Shown piece by piece: positions 8,376-17,815 of a stretch of 64,000 nt of DNA (its first letter is position 1; each line of letters starts with the position of its first letter). The notes beneath the pieces are model-generated. The model saw only the letters and a program-made list of their open reading frames with translations, was not told the origin of the DNA and ran no database searches. Position numbers and translations under genes: made by a program. The DNA is from Candidatus Fermentibacterota bacterium (lineage in GTDB: Bacteria; Fermentibacterota; Fermentibacteria; Fermentibacterales; Fermentibacteraceae), in the NCBI GenBank assembly GCA_002748705.1, contig PDSZ01000023.1, positions 1 through 64,000 on the forward strand, in the 5' to 3' direction.

Positions 8376-9959
8376 TTATCTCATTCCGCCCCAGAGATCA
8401 ATCTCCACCACTGCAGCAGTATCAACTACAACAGGATACGAAGAACGAAGATCACTTATAAGCGTTTCAAAACCTTCTGAGAAAATCTGATTGGCAGCTG
8501 CAGAGACAGCAACCGGATAAATTTCATCCAGTGCTGCAACTCCAGATGGCACAATCTCAACTACCTGGAACCAGGCAGCAAGTTCCCCGTCCAACTGTAC
8601 AGGCCCTGAGAAAACCCCAGGTTCAGCCTGAAAAATCTCAGGTCCGAGAATCTCACCAAAAGACACCTCAAACTGGGCAGGTGTTGCCACCATCTCACCG
8701 TCTTCATCAACTATCGTCTGCAACTGATCAAGCTGCTCAAAAGAAGAGGGAGCAGTTTCAGCCAGAGACCCTTCAGTATAGCCCAGAAGAACAGAGCGTC
8801 TTTCAGGCAATACAAACATATCGGTGTTCTGCTCATACCAGAGGGCTACTTCAGCGCTGTCCGGAATGGATGGTTTCAGTACTCTATCCCTTACAACACT
8901 CTCTGCTCTTGCATAGTCCAGAGTGCCTGAGGGTATCTGTACGCCTGCTGCGGAAGCTGATTCCGCCAGAGCAAATCTCTGTGCAACAGACCTGGCATAG
9001 AACCAGATAGTTATCTCAGGGCTAAATGTAAGCTCAGGAGGGCTGAACGCTGCAAGCTCTTCAGGGACTCCGCCGAAAAAGTTTGAAGGAGAAGCCATTT
9101 CCATAACTTCAAGGAAGTCGGAAACGGTTATAGTATCGGTACCTGCAACAGCAACAGGAGTACTGCTGCCCTCACCTGCAGGGACAAGGACGGTACCTGA
9201 AACAGCACAGTTGCCTGCGAGTTCTCTTATTCCTGCAGCAAGAAGCTTTTCTCCGGATCTGACACCTACCAGGTTCATCAGACCGATGCCAGGAGCAGAT
9301 TCATCCGAAACCCACTCTCCCTCTTCAAGCTCCAGAAGCCCAACACCCCACTGGCCGAACATAGGCAGTACATGGGCAGTTCCATGCTCCATTTCAAGGA
9401 GTGGCAGAAATACAGGAGTAAGGGTATGCAGCGGACCTGAAAAAAACCTGTAGCTTGATTCTGTACTGGGATTACTCCATGGAGCGGAAACAGATGGAAC
9501 AGTCTGGTCAAAATTGCCGGTATTCCACTGTTCTGCCAGTTGAACAGCTTCAGAGGAATCAGCAAAAAGAACAGCCCTGAGGCTGAAAGAAGAATAACCA
9601 GTTGATGAAAGCGAATCAATATACGATTCTGCATCGAACTCCATGGCTATTCTGCGGAACATGGAATCTGAAAGCACTGATACAGTGTACAGTTCCTCCC
9701 ATGGACCTGAGACAGATGTGTCTTCAGCCCATGCTGCCAGAAGAAGCTTCTTCCTTACTATACGCTCCATCAGCTCCATTCGTCCTCCAGGCTCAAGAAC
9801 TGATACCTGCTCTTCAGCAGGAAGGCCGTTGAAAACCTCAAGATACTGTTCCTCTGTAACAGGCTCACCTCCGATGGAGCCAAGTTCACCGGCTCCGCCG
9901 CAACCGGCTGCAAGAATAGCCAGACCCATTACAATGCATACAAATGACTTACGAACCAT
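8376..9959 (-). CDS. Large lipoprotein with parvulin-like organisation
   Basis: The 527-residue protein has a lipobox (LAAGC, Cys at about residue 20). An N-terminal segment resembles the helical start of SurA/PrsA chaperones (GGEPVTEEQYLEVFNGL). A second similar start appears near residue 275 (VAGTDTITVSDFLEVM). The C-terminal half reads like a degenerate parvulin domain (VLPERRSVLLGYTE, then FSGPVQLDGELAAWFQVVEI). The repeated layout suggests two fused PrsA-like units that have lost recognisable active-site residues. It lies 45 bp after mfd and directly before three parvulin genes. A chaperone role at the outer or inner membrane is inference. Confidence 0.65.
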   Translation of the reverse strand: MVRKSFVCIVMGLAILAAGCGGAGELGSIGGEPVTEEQYLEVFNGLPAEEQVSVLEPGGRMELMERIVRKKLLLAAWAEDTSVSGPWEELYTVSVLSDSMFRRIAMEFDAESYIDSLSSTGYSSFSLRAVLFADSSEAVQLAEQWNTGNFDQTVPSVSAPWSNPSTESSYRFFSGPLHTLTPVFLPLLEMEHGTAHVLPMFGQWGVGLLELEEGEWVSDESAPGIGLMNLVGVRSGEKLLAAGIRELAGNCAVSGTVLVPAGEGSSTPVAVAGTDTITVSDFLEVMEMASPSNFFGGVPEELAAFSPPELTFSPEITIWFYARSVAQRFALAESASAAGVQIPSGTLDYARAESVVRDRVLKPSIPDSAEVALWYEQNTDMFVLPERRSVLLGYTEGSLAETAPSSFEQLDQLQTIVDEDGEMVATPAQFEVSFGEILGPEIFQAEPGVFSGPVQLDGELAAWFQVVEIVPSGVAALDEIYPVAVSAAANQIFSEGFETLISDLRSSYPVVVDTAAVVEIDLWGGMR

Positions 9960-10004
9960 TGCCTCACCTTAATCCAATCTCCGGAAAAATCCGGAACCGA
10001 ATAA

Positions 10005-13000
10005 TTATTCTCTGTTTGCTGTTTCCATGTAATCTGCGAATATACGCAAAACTGCAAGAAGTGCCGATACAGGATCTGCACCACCGGTGAGTGTCAGGAC
10101 AGTTCGTCCTGTTTTCTCCGCTGATGTCTTCCAATAATCGCCTGCAAGGTTTCTGATACGCCTGACAGATATTCCGCAAAGAGGGCTGAAGATTACCCTT
10201 GCCGATGATGACGAGGCCACAGCATCTTCAGCGCCGCAGCAGGACGCAAGGTAGTTTATCCTTGCACGCATTGCCACTCCCTCAACAGGCCCGGGAACTG
10301 AACCGAATCTGTCTCTTACATAGTCCATCCATTTGTCGATATCATTCTCCGAGGATGCCCTCCATACCCACCTGTAAAGCTGAACCCTCTCTGCTGTATC
10401 AGGCATATACTCCTCGGGAATGTAGGCAGGCCCAGGTACCTCTACTCTGGGGCGTACTTCAGGAATGCCTCCTCTGCCTCCTTTGAGCATTGACACCTCT
10501 CTGGCCAGCAGCTCCTCAAACATTGAATAGCCCACAGCATCAACCTGACCGCTCTGACCTGCTCCAAGAAACTCTCCTGCCCCTCTGAGTTCAAGGTCAC
10601 GCATTGCTATGTGCCACCCGCTGCCAAGGCGGGTATATCTTTTAATGGCCTCCAGCCTGTTCCTTCCCTCGGGCTTGAGTTTTGAAACTCCTCCAGGGGT
10701 GAGCAGATAGCAGTAGGCCCGATGATGACTTCGCCCGACCCTTCCCCTTAGCTGATAGAGTTCTGAAAGGCCGAAGTTCTGAGCATTGTCTATGAACATC
10801 GTGTTTACTCTGGGAAGGTCGATGCCTGATTCAATGATGCTGGTGGAGAGCAGCATCTGATACCTGCCTGCCATGAAGGAGTGCATTACATCCTCCAGCT
10901 GTGCAGGTGACATCTGACCATGCCCAACAGCAATATCAATATCAAGGAAGCTCTCCAGCCTTGAACGAACCTTTTCAATTGTGCTTATTCTGTTGTGGAC
11001 AAAGAAAATCTGACCGTCTCGCTCCAGCTCTCTGACCACTGCTCTTTTGATTATGGCAGGATTGAAAGTTGTAATCTCAGTCTGCACGGGATACCTGTCA
11101 CGGGGGGGGGTTGAAATTATTGAGATGGAGCGGAAGCCGGAAAGTGCCATGTGAAGAGTTCTGGGAATAGGGGTTGCAGTCATTGTCAGGGTATCCACAT
11201 TGGTTTTTATCTCCCGGAGGTACTCCTTCTGCTTCACTCCGAAACGCTGCTCTTCATCAACAACAATCAGCCCCAGGGAGTTAAAGCGAACATCTTTCTG
11301 AAGGAGACGGTGAGTTCCCACAACAATGTTGACATCTCCCTGGGCAAGGTCTTCGATAATTTTCTTCTGCTCTGATCTGCTCTGAAACCTGCTGAGAACC
11401 TCCACCCTCACAGGAAACTCTGCAAGCCTGTCACGAAAGGTGTTGTAATGCTGTTCCGCAAGGACGGTGGTAGGAGCCAGCACCGCCACCTGAAGACCTG
11501 CTTCAGCTGCTCTGTATGCTGCACGCAGTGCCACTTCAGTTTTTCCGTAACCTACATCTCCGCAGACAAGCCGCTCCATCGGAGAATCTTTTTTGAAATC
11601 TTCCATCACAGCCTGAATAGCAGAGGCCTGATCAGGGGTTTCCTCGTATGGAAAACTCTCTGCCATTGCTGTGGTCAGTTTTCCGGGAGGAGGCAGCGGA
11701 GGTCTCTTTCTCACAGCCCTCTCAGCATAGAGAATTGCCAGCCTGCCTGCTATCTCATGTGCCTTTTTCGCTGCTTTGGAGAGCCTCCGGTTCCAGGAAG
11801 TTCCGCCTATCTTGTCCAGGTGAGGGGAACCTCCGCCGGGATTAAGGTATTTCTGAACCTGCCCTATCTCTTCCAGAGGGACCAGCAGTCTGTCGCCGTC
11901 CCTGTATTCAACCTCAAGACAGTCAACTTCATCACCGGCGCTATCCACCCGTTTCAGCCCCAGAAATTTTCCTATGCCGTAAGCTTCATGTACTATGAAA
12001 CTTTCCGGCTGCAGCTCTTCCCAGGATGCAAGAACCTCTCCTCCTCTGAACTTTCGTACCCTTTCAGGGCGTCTTCGAGTACTGAGAAGCCGCCGTTCAC
12101 AGAGGAGCACAATTCCCTGCTCTCTCTCCCGTCTGAGAATAAACCCGTCGGAAATGGAAAGCACTTCCAGATCGATGAATTCTTTCAGGTCTTCCGGAAG
12201 GAGTTCCCGAAAGGTGGCAAGCTCAGCTGGAGTATCACAGGCTACAGCTATGCGGAAATCATCATCAATCCACCGGCGCATCTGCCTGAACATCTCATTC
12301 CTGTGACCCATGAAACCTGTCTGGGGCTCAGTAGGCAGGTACATGTCAACATCCGACTGGGGAAGAAGGCTGTGCTCCAGTATTCTGCCGCACTGTTCAA
12401 TCTTCTCTTCTATCTCCCTTGAAGAGCAGTAGGCATCATTTACTGAAAAGGGAAGATTATTTGGAAAAGAGCCTTTTCTTGCTTCCAGAGCAGCTGACAG
12501 AACAGACTTAACTCTCACTGGCTCTGCAATAATCAGAGTTCCTATATCAGAGAGGTAATCAAATATTGTGGAAAGCTCATCAAAGAAGAGCGGCAGGTGG
12601 TGTTCAATACCTGGAAAATCTGAGGAGCCATACATATGCTCCTCAAGAGGATGGCCTTCCGGTACTCTGTCTGCTGCAAGGTTCCACTGGTCAGCGGTAA
12701 GAACAACTTCACGGGCAGGAAGAATCTCTGCCCTTCCAGCGCTGTTGATTGTTCTCTGTGAGTGCTGATCAAAGAGGCGGACCGATTCAACTTCATCGCC
12801 GAAAAACTCTATTCTGAAAGGATTATCAGAACCGTATGTGCCCACATCAATAATACCGCCCCGACGGGACCACCGCCCCTGCTCATATACAGCTGCTTCT
12901 TTGCTGTAACCTGCTGATAGAAGCCAGCTCTCCAGAACATCAGGATTAAGCCTCATGCCCCGGTATATGGCAAATGACTTGAAACCGGCAACAGGTGCCA

Positions 13001-13382
13001 GCCTCTTCAGAAGCGCTCTGGCAGGAACCACCGCCAGAGTATCAGGTCTGGCGGAAAGCAGCCTGGAGAGGCATTCTATTCTGTCAGCCACAACGCCCTG
13101 ATGGGCTTCCTCTCCCTGAAAAGGAAGGGTCTCGTATGCAGGGAAATAAAGTACTCGACCGGTGTTGAGCGCCAGAAGATCATCACGAAGGGACTCTGCT
13201 TCTGTAACTGTAGGAACAACAGCCAGGGTAGGGCCTGCCAGCCGGTGGGCAGACATCACAGCCAGTGCCAGGGACGCTCCTCCGAGACCGCCTATTGAAG
13301 TACGCTTCCTCTCTGGAAGCAGATCCAGCATGGGAGCAAAAACAGAGTCCCAGAAAAACTCGTCAGAAGGCCAGGAACTCAC
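10005..13382 (-). CDS. mfd: Mfd, transcription-repair coupling factor
   Basis: Mfd is an ATP-driven translocase that removes stalled RNA polymerase and recruits UvrA. The protein has 1125 residues. The N-terminal UvrB-like module includes FPAYETLPF and the strand RRGGIIDV. The RNA polymerase-interacting domain begins near IVHEAYGIGKFLG. The SF2 helicase core has GDVGYGKTE as motif I, VVDEEQRFGVKQKE as motif II, TATPIPRTLH as motif III and QLRGRVGRS as motif VI. A C-terminal TRCF domain follows, with PAYIPEEYM. The GTG start overlaps the M23 peptidase stop by 4 bp. A run of nine G residues (11102-11110) lies inside the gene and keeps the frame open. Confidence 0.97.
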   Translation of the reverse strand: MSSWPSDEFFWDSVFAPMLDLLPERKRTSIGGLGGASLALAVMSAHRLAGPTLAVVPTVTEAESLRDDLLALNTGRVLYFPAYETLPFQGEEAHQGVVADRIECLSRLLSARPDTLAVVPARALLKRLAPVAGFKSFAIYRGMRLNPDVLESWLLSAGYSKEAAVYEQGRWSRRGGIIDVGTYGSDNPFRIEFFGDEVESVRLFDQHSQRTINSAGRAEILPAREVVLTADQWNLAADRVPEGHPLEEHMYGSSDFPGIEHHLPLFFDELSTIFDYLSDIGTLIIAEPVRVKSVLSAALEARKGSFPNNLPFSVNDAYCSSREIEEKIEQCGRILEHSLLPQSDVDMYLPTEPQTGFMGHRNEMFRQMRRWIDDDFRIAVACDTPAELATFRELLPEDLKEFIDLEVLSISDGFILRREREQGIVLLCERRLLSTRRRPERVRKFRGGEVLASWEELQPESFIVHEAYGIGKFLGLKRVDSAGDEVDCLEVEYRDGDRLLVPLEEIGQVQKYLNPGGGSPHLDKIGGTSWNRRLSKAAKKAHEIAGRLAILYAERAVRKRPPLPPPGKLTTAMAESFPYEETPDQASAIQAVMEDFKKDSPMERLVCGDVGYGKTEVALRAAYRAAEAGLQVAVLAPTTVLAEQHYNTFRDRLAEFPVRVEVLSRFQSRSEQKKIIEDLAQGDVNIVVGTHRLLQKDVRFNSLGLIVVDEEQRFGVKQKEYLREIKTNVDTLTMTATPIPRTLHMALSGFRSISIISTPPRDRYPVQTEITTFNPAIIKRAVVRELERDGQIFFVHNRISTIEKVRSRLESFLDIDIAVGHGQMSPAQLEDVMHSFMAGRYQMLLSTSIIESGIDLPRVNTMFIDNAQNFGLSELYQLRGRVGRSHHRAYCYLLTPGGVSKLKPEGRNRLEAIKRYTRLGSGWHIAMRDLELRGAGEFLGAGQSGQVDAVGYSMFEELLAREVSMLKGGRGGIPEVRPRVEVPGPAYIPEEYMPDTAERVQLYRWVWRASSENDIDKWMDYVRDRFGSVPGPVEGVAMRARINYLASCCGAEDAVASSSSARVIFSPLCGISVRRIRNLAGDYWKTSAEKTGRTVLTLTGGADPVSALLAVLRIFADYMETANRE

Positions 13383-14794
13383 TCCTCAAGGGCCTCTGTT
13401 GAATCAGCGGAAACAGGTATTACCTCCGGCACAGGCAGTTCCATACCTGACATCATGCTCCACTGGGCTTCCAGAACAGGCAGCTCAGCAAGGAACCTCT
13501 CCAGTTCCGGACCTTCAAGGGGATTTGCAGGAGGAACTATCTCCTCTGCAGGATTCACATATTCGCCGTTCCTCTTCATTTCGAAGTGAACATGAGGCCC
13601 GGTTGAAAGACCGGTGGAACCCACATAACCTATTATCTCACCCTGCCTGACATAACTGCCTACACTCTGACCGGCAGCAAAACCGTTGCAGTGTCCGTAG
13701 CCGGTTTCATATCCGTTGGCATGACGAACTCTTATCATGTTGCCGTATCCCCCTGCCCAGCCGCGAACGGTAATTGTGCCATCGCCTACTGCATAGATTT
13801 CAGTCCCCAGAGGCGCAGCGTAATCAATTCCTCTGTGTGCCCTGGTGTAACCAAGCACAGGGTGCATTCTTGCATCTGAATAGGGAGAACTCACCCTTCC
13901 AAAGGGAACCGGCATCTTCAGGAACATGGTTCGAAGGGAAGCACCGTCTCTGTGATAGTGATCCAGAAGTATCTCGGCACCCTCTGCCTCATCAGGCCTG
14001 TGAAAGAATGGAAAAGCCTCGGCAAGACCGCCGTAGGCAAACTTATACTTTGCTGCAAGAATCCTGCGGAAACCTGTCTCTCCATCACCTGGATACCTGT
14101 TTTCCTCGATTATGAGCCACAGGCTGTCACCAGGCTGCACATCATAGTAGAAATCAATGTCATAACAGAAGAGTCGATCGGTAAGTTCATGCTGCAGTTC
14201 TGAAACATAACCTACAGCCCTGGAGGAATCACGGGAAGAGAGCAGCATTCCCGACTGGCTGAGATCAGGGGGAAGAGCACTGTCCCAGAGAGCGTCCCAT
14301 ACTGTTGAGGATACCTCACAGCAGATAGTTCTCTGCCTTATCCATCGTTCCTGAGGAATGTACTCCCAGGCAACCGGTGAACCATTTTCAAACTGTATGC
14401 TGTAAAAACCTCTCCTGTTCCCTGGAAAGGCCCGAACTTCTGAAAGAGCCCCTCTGCAGTAAATTGCTGAAAGGGTATCGCCTCTCTGCTGAACACTCCA
14501 CCCCAGACTGTCCATGAGTATGCCGCAGGTTGAGAGGTACTGGCCTCCGCCAAGACCCAGCTCTCTCACAGCCCCACCGAGGAAACCATCTCCTATGACA
14601 GAGGTAAGAACATCAATGGTATCTGCCATGGCGGCACGAATCTCTGTTTGCGCATCTTCCATGGCTGATATGTAATAACCAAACCGCCAGGGTTCACCGA
14701 GATTTCTGTCAGAAGGGGTTCTAGCGATGAATGTTACAGCTGCTGCAGCAACGATGAGAAGTACCGCCCACAAGTTCCTTTTGTATCTAAGCAA
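13379..14794 (-). CDS. M23 family peptidoglycan endopeptidase, membrane anchored
   Basis: This zinc peptidase probably cleaves peptidoglycan cross-links or stem peptides. I start it at the TTG at 14794: GGAGG sits six bases upstream, and the start falls 20 bases after the upp stop. Longer forms would run into upp. The resulting 471 residues begin with a transmembrane anchor. A long periplasmic linker domain follows, and the M23 domain lies near the C terminus. It has the zinc ligands in AHRGIDYAAP and HVHFEMKRNG and the typical turn GDGTITVRGWAGGYGNMI. The family includes MepM- and EnvC-related proteins; those activated by FtsEX usually have coiled coils, which I do not see here. Confidence 0.88.
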   Translation of the reverse strand: MLRYKRNLWAVLLIVAAAAVTFIARTPSDRNLGEPWRFGYYISAMEDAQTEIRAAMADTIDVLTSVIGDGFLGGAVRELGLGGGQYLSTCGILMDSLGWSVQQRGDTLSAIYCRGALSEVRAFPGNRRGFYSIQFENGSPVAWEYIPQERWIRQRTICCEVSSTVWDALWDSALPPDLSQSGMLLSSRDSSRAVGYVSELQHELTDRLFCYDIDFYYDVQPGDSLWLIIEENRYPGDGETGFRRILAAKYKFAYGGLAEAFPFFHRPDEAEGAEILLDHYHRDGASLRTMFLKMPVPFGRVSSPYSDARMHPVLGYTRAHRGIDYAAPLGTEIYAVGDGTITVRGWAGGYGNMIRVRHANGYETGYGHCNGFAAGQSVGSYVRQGEIIGYVGSTGLSTGPHVHFEMKRNGEYVNPAEEIVPPANPLEGPELERFLAELPVLEAQWSMMSGMELPVPEVIPVSADSTEALEE

Positions 14795-14800
14795 GTTTTT

Positions 14801-14805
14801 CCTCC
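14801..14805 (-). promoter_or_regulatory. Shine-Dalgarno site deciding the M23 peptidase start
   Basis: GGAGG on the minus strand lies six bases before an in-frame TTG at 14794. No comparable site precedes the upstream in-frame start codons, which lie inside upp. Confidence 0.75.
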
Positions 14806-14813
14806 GCCTGCGG

Positions 14814-15434
14814 TCAGTTGCCCCCTGAGAACAGCCTGTCTCCATAGTCTCCAAGACCTGGTCTGATGTACCAGCTGGCATCCAGCTCCCTGTCCACGCA
14901 GACGGTGATAACAGTGAGATTATCGAAGTCTTTCAGCCTGGCGATACCCTCAGGTGCCGCCACCACTGAAACAAGAATCACCTCAGATGCCCGTTTATCA
15001 AAGAGATACTCCACAACAGACCGGGCGGTTCCTCCTGTGGCCAGCATAGGGTCAAGGACAATCACCTTTCTTCCTGCAACATTGGGTATTGAAGTGTAAT
15101 GCCAGACAGGCTCGGCAGTGCTCTCATCGCGATTTATACCGATAAAGGCAACGGGAGAATCAGGAAGCAGATTCTGAAAGGCATCCAGAATTCCCAACCC
15201 TGCTCTGAGAACAGGAATAATAACAGGAGGGTTCTCCACCACCTCCCCAAGAGTCTCTTCAAGTGGTGTAGAGACCTGTGCGGGAACAGTGGTAAGATCC
15301 CTTGTGGCTTCAACTGCCAGGAGGTATCCCAGCCTGTTGGAATAAGCCCTGAATCCGGCAGGAGAGGCGTCTTTCCTTCTGAGCCTTGTAACAAAATCTC
15401 TTGCAACAGGATGCTCGAATTCTATAATTTCCAT
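14814..15434 (-). CDS. upp: Uracil phosphoribosyltransferase
   Basis: The enzyme makes UMP from uracil and PRPP in pyrimidine salvage. I start at the ATG at 15434, giving 206 residues that begin MEIIEFEHP, which aligns with the usual family start. A TTG eleven codons upstream is possible but adds an atypical tail. PPVIIPVLRAGLG and the PRPP loop VLDPMLATGGTA are conserved, and the C terminus carries GLGDYGDRLFS, the uracil-binding region. It heads the long minus-strand block, divergent from tyrS. The weakly spaced AAGGG ten bases upstream is the only ribosome site I see. Confidence 0.95.
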   Translation of the reverse strand: MEIIEFEHPVARDFVTRLRRKDASPAGFRAYSNRLGYLLAVEATRDLTTVPAQVSTPLEETLGEVVENPPVIIPVLRAGLGILDAFQNLLPDSPVAFIGINRDESTAEPVWHYTSIPNVAGRKVIVLDPMLATGGTARSVVEYLFDKRASEVILVSVVAAPEGIARLKDFDNLTVITVCVDRELDASWYIRPGLGDYGDRLFSGGN

Positions 15435-15460
15435 TTGGCGGTTTCCCTTTCTGAAGTTCG

Positions 15461-15489
15461 TTGACAAAATACAGAAAAACCGTTACAGT
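15461..15489 (+). promoter_or_regulatory. Probable sigma-70 promoter of tyrS
   Basis: TTGACA at 15461-15466 is followed after 17 bases by TACAGT at 15484-15489. The -35 box is perfect and the -10 matches at four of six positions. It lies 38 bases before the tyrS ATG, which has its own AGAGGGG ribosome site. The divergent upp gene must use a promoter on the other strand that I cannot pick out. Confidence 0.6.
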
Positions 15490-15527
15490 CGCCAGATGTA
15501 AACACTAACCTCAAGAGGGGAAAAGAC

Positions 15528-16775
15528 ATGGATGTGCTTCGTGATCTGAACGACAGAAGTCTCGTTTACCAGATGACCAACGAGGAGAAACTGAATGAAC
15601 TCCTTAATGCAGGAGCACTCTCATTCTATGTTGGCTTCGATGCGACAGCCTCAAGCCTTCATCTGGGACACCTTGTTCCTCTCATGGCAGCAAGCCACCT
15701 CCAGAAAGCAGGCCACAGACCCTGCATACTCATAGGAGGAGCAACGGCACTGGTAGGTGACCCTTCAGGAAGGTCCACAGAGAGAACTATTGAAACAAAG
15801 GACACAGTAAAACAGTGGGCAGATTCCCTGAAGAAGCAGATGGGTGGATTTCTGGATTTCAGCCATGACAAACAGTCAGGGGCAGTTCTTCTGGACAATG
15901 CCGACTGGCTCACAGAGCTGAACTACATTGATTTCCTCAGAGACATAGGCAAACACTTCAGCGTGAACAGAATGCTCACCGCTGAAAGCGTAAAACTGCG
16001 GCTGGAAACAGGGCTGTCATTCCTTGAGTTCAACTACCAGCTGCTCCAGTCCTACGACTACCTGCATCTCTTCAGAGAAGAGAACTGCATACTCCAGGTG
16101 GGAGGAGCCGACCAGTGGGGAAACATTGTCGCAGGAATAGACCTGATAAGAAGAAAGGAAAGTGCCGAGGCCTATGGCTTCACCTGCCCTCTGGTAACAA
16201 CATCCACAGGAGAGAAGATGAGCAAATCACAGCCTGGAGGAGCCATCTGGCTGGACCCTGCTCTTACCTCTCCATACGACTACTACCAGTTCTGGATAAA
16301 TGTTGACGACAGAGATGCAACCTACTTCATGAAGCTTTACACTTTTATTTCTACAGAAGAAATAGCTGAATACGAAGCCCTGAAAGGTGCAGACATCAGG
16401 CAGGCAAAAGAGAGGCTGGCCTTTGAGGCAACCTCCATAGCCCACGGCAGAAATGAAGCGGAGAAAGCAAGGGAAGCCTCAAGAGCACTCTTCTCAGGAA
16501 AGGGCAGTCAGAACGATGCTCCAACCACCACAATCAGTTCAGCAAGGCTCACTGAAGGGATCACCCCCCTTGACCTCTTCACAGAAACCGGACTCTGCAG
16601 CAGCCGCGGCGAGGTGCGCAGAATGGGCAGGCAGGGCGGCCTTTACATTCAGGGCGAGAGAGTAACCGACCCTATGGGAAGTATACCTGCAAACACCCCT
16701 GAAGACGGAGTTATTCTTCTGCGAAAAGGAAAAAAGAGCTACCACAGGGTTATAGTAAAACAGCAGAAGGCTTGA
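15528..16775 (+). CDS. tyrS: Tyrosyl-tRNA synthetase
   Basis: This cytoplasmic class I synthetase charges tRNA-Tyr. The 415 residues include the HIGH-like motif HLGHL near residue 45. The Tyr-binding strand QLLQSYDYLHL and GGADQWGN follow, then KMSKS in GEKMSKSQPGG at about residue 230. The C-terminal S4 RNA-binding domain contains SSRGEVRRMGRQGGLYI. The order and motifs match the TyrRS type of most bacteria. It stands alone on the plus strand with its own promoter. No T-box or other leader is evident in the 38-base upstream region. Confidence 0.97.
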   Translation: MDVLRDLNDRSLVYQMTNEEKLNELLNAGALSFYVGFDATASSLHLGHLVPLMAASHLQKAGHRPCILIGGATALVGDPSGRSTERTIETKDTVKQWADSLKKQMGGFLDFSHDKQSGAVLLDNADWLTELNYIDFLRDIGKHFSVNRMLTAESVKLRLETGLSFLEFNYQLLQSYDYLHLFREENCILQVGGADQWGNIVAGIDLIRRKESAEAYGFTCPLVTTSTGEKMSKSQPGGAIWLDPALTSPYDYYQFWINVDDRDATYFMKLYTFISTEEIAEYEALKGADIRQAKERLAFEATSIAHGRNEAEKAREASRALFSGKGSQNDAPTTTISSARLTEGITPLDLFTETGLCSSRGEVRRMGRQGGLYIQGERVTDPMGSIPANTPEDGVILLRKGKKSYHRVIVKQQKA

Positions 16776-17116
16776 TTCGAAAAGGCATTCGACACCAAAG
16801 AGAGCAGCAGGTGATTGCTCACCGGCCATAAACTTCCTGAACCTGCCGTTTTACCGCATCAGAGAACTTGAACACTTCAAAGCTGCCGGACACTTCAGCA
16901 GCAAACGGAGCAGTATACTCATGTGCCTGCAGTACAGCTGCACTGGCAATCAGCAAGGCTGTCTGCCGCTGATACCTGTGCTGAACCGGAAATGAATCCA
17001 GCAGCAGCTCCTGCAGCTGCGCTGTTTAATGACTGAATCATTCTCTCCATCCTGACGGTTTTCAGCAGGCTCCCCAAGGCAGGGCGCAGGATGCAGATCT
17101 TTCAATTGAACCTGCA
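16776..17116. other. Intergenic stretch without a recognisable gene
   Basis: Frames on both strands are short and broken. The stretch leads directly into the remnant of a secreted-protein gene and may be its degraded 5' part. I see no terminator with a T-run after tyrS and no RNA gene. Confidence 0.5.
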
Positions 17117-17617
17117 ATGGAAGGCGGGTTTGTTGTGGAAGTGGACGCAGGCTATTCTCCTGACGGTCTGTTCGGTGTTGTATTCAGACACTCTGTTACC
17201 GGTGAGATTGAGTGGTATGACTATGTTGATGAAAACTCCTGCTTCGCTGTACACTGTGTCCGTCAGCTCTCAGCGAGTGGATACATTGCTGCAGGATTTG
17301 GCGCTTATAATGCGCAGGCTTCCTGATGAAGTATGCTCCTGAGACAGGCATTGCGGAACCTGAACCTTCCTCTTTCCCTTTCCCCCAACCCCTGCAGTTC
17401 TGTTCTGTCACTTTCTCTCTCTGAAGCAGGCCATGCTTCTGTTCACATCTGTGATCTGTCAGGGCGATTGATTTACCCAGTTGCAGAGGAAGTATTTCCG
17501 GCAGAGAAGAATAATCTGGAATGGTCAGCTCCTGCTGAACTGAGTTCAGGCTGCTGTCTGGTACATCTGAACTCTTCAGGAGACTCAGTTACAGAGAGAT
17601 TATTGCTGATTAACTGA
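17117..17617 (+). pseudogene. Broken gene for a secreted protein with a T9SS-like C-terminal sorting domain
   Basis: The first part (17117-17326) encodes GGFVVEVDAGYSPDGLFGVV and ends QLSASGYIAAGFGAYN before two stops. It looks like the end of a secreted repeat or beta-propeller protein. The last part (from about 17360) encodes LSLSPNPCSSVLSLSL, then VHICDLSGRLI and ends ERLLLIN. That is the pattern of type IX secretion C-terminal domains: an SPNP start, a D-x-x-G-R strand and a short basic end. A frame change between the halves passes through another frame reading ETGIAEPEP. I see no start codon with a ribosome site. It is probably a decayed exported-protein gene and is the only T9SS-type hint in the window. 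Confidence 0.6.
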
Positions 17618-17815
17618 TCAGTCAGCCAGTTTCTGAATTCTGCCGACTATGCCGGACTCAAGCATTACCTTTATTCCGCGGGGGTGAGAGGAAGACTTTG
17701 TAAGTATTCGCGCAACCACCCCCTCGGTCAGTTCACCTGTACGCTGATAGTGTTTCTGAACTACCAGCACTCTGGCGCCGATTGGTACATGTTTTCTGAA
17801 AGGCACCTCAGACAA
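17618..17815 (-). CDS. YwbE family small protein
   Basis: The 65-residue protein matches the short YwbE family, seen here in [34 protein letters not shown] and GIVGRIQ. The family is a widespread, uncharacterised compact beta protein. Its start overlaps the tpx stop by 8 bp, so it is probably cotranscribed with the peroxidase. No function can be assigned from sequence. Confidence 0.85.
   Translation of the reverse strand: MSEVPFRKHVPIGARVLVVQKHYQRTGELTEGVVARILTKSSSHPRGIKVMLESGIVGRIQKLAD

Noticed and set aside
11448..12422. A 324-codon open frame antisense to mfd
   Set aside because: It lies wholly inside mfd, whose motifs are clear, and has no ribosome site or family pattern.
14795..14881. 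Upstream starts for the M23 peptidase
   Set aside because: They fall inside upp without a ribosome site, while TTG at 14794 has GGAGG six bases before it.
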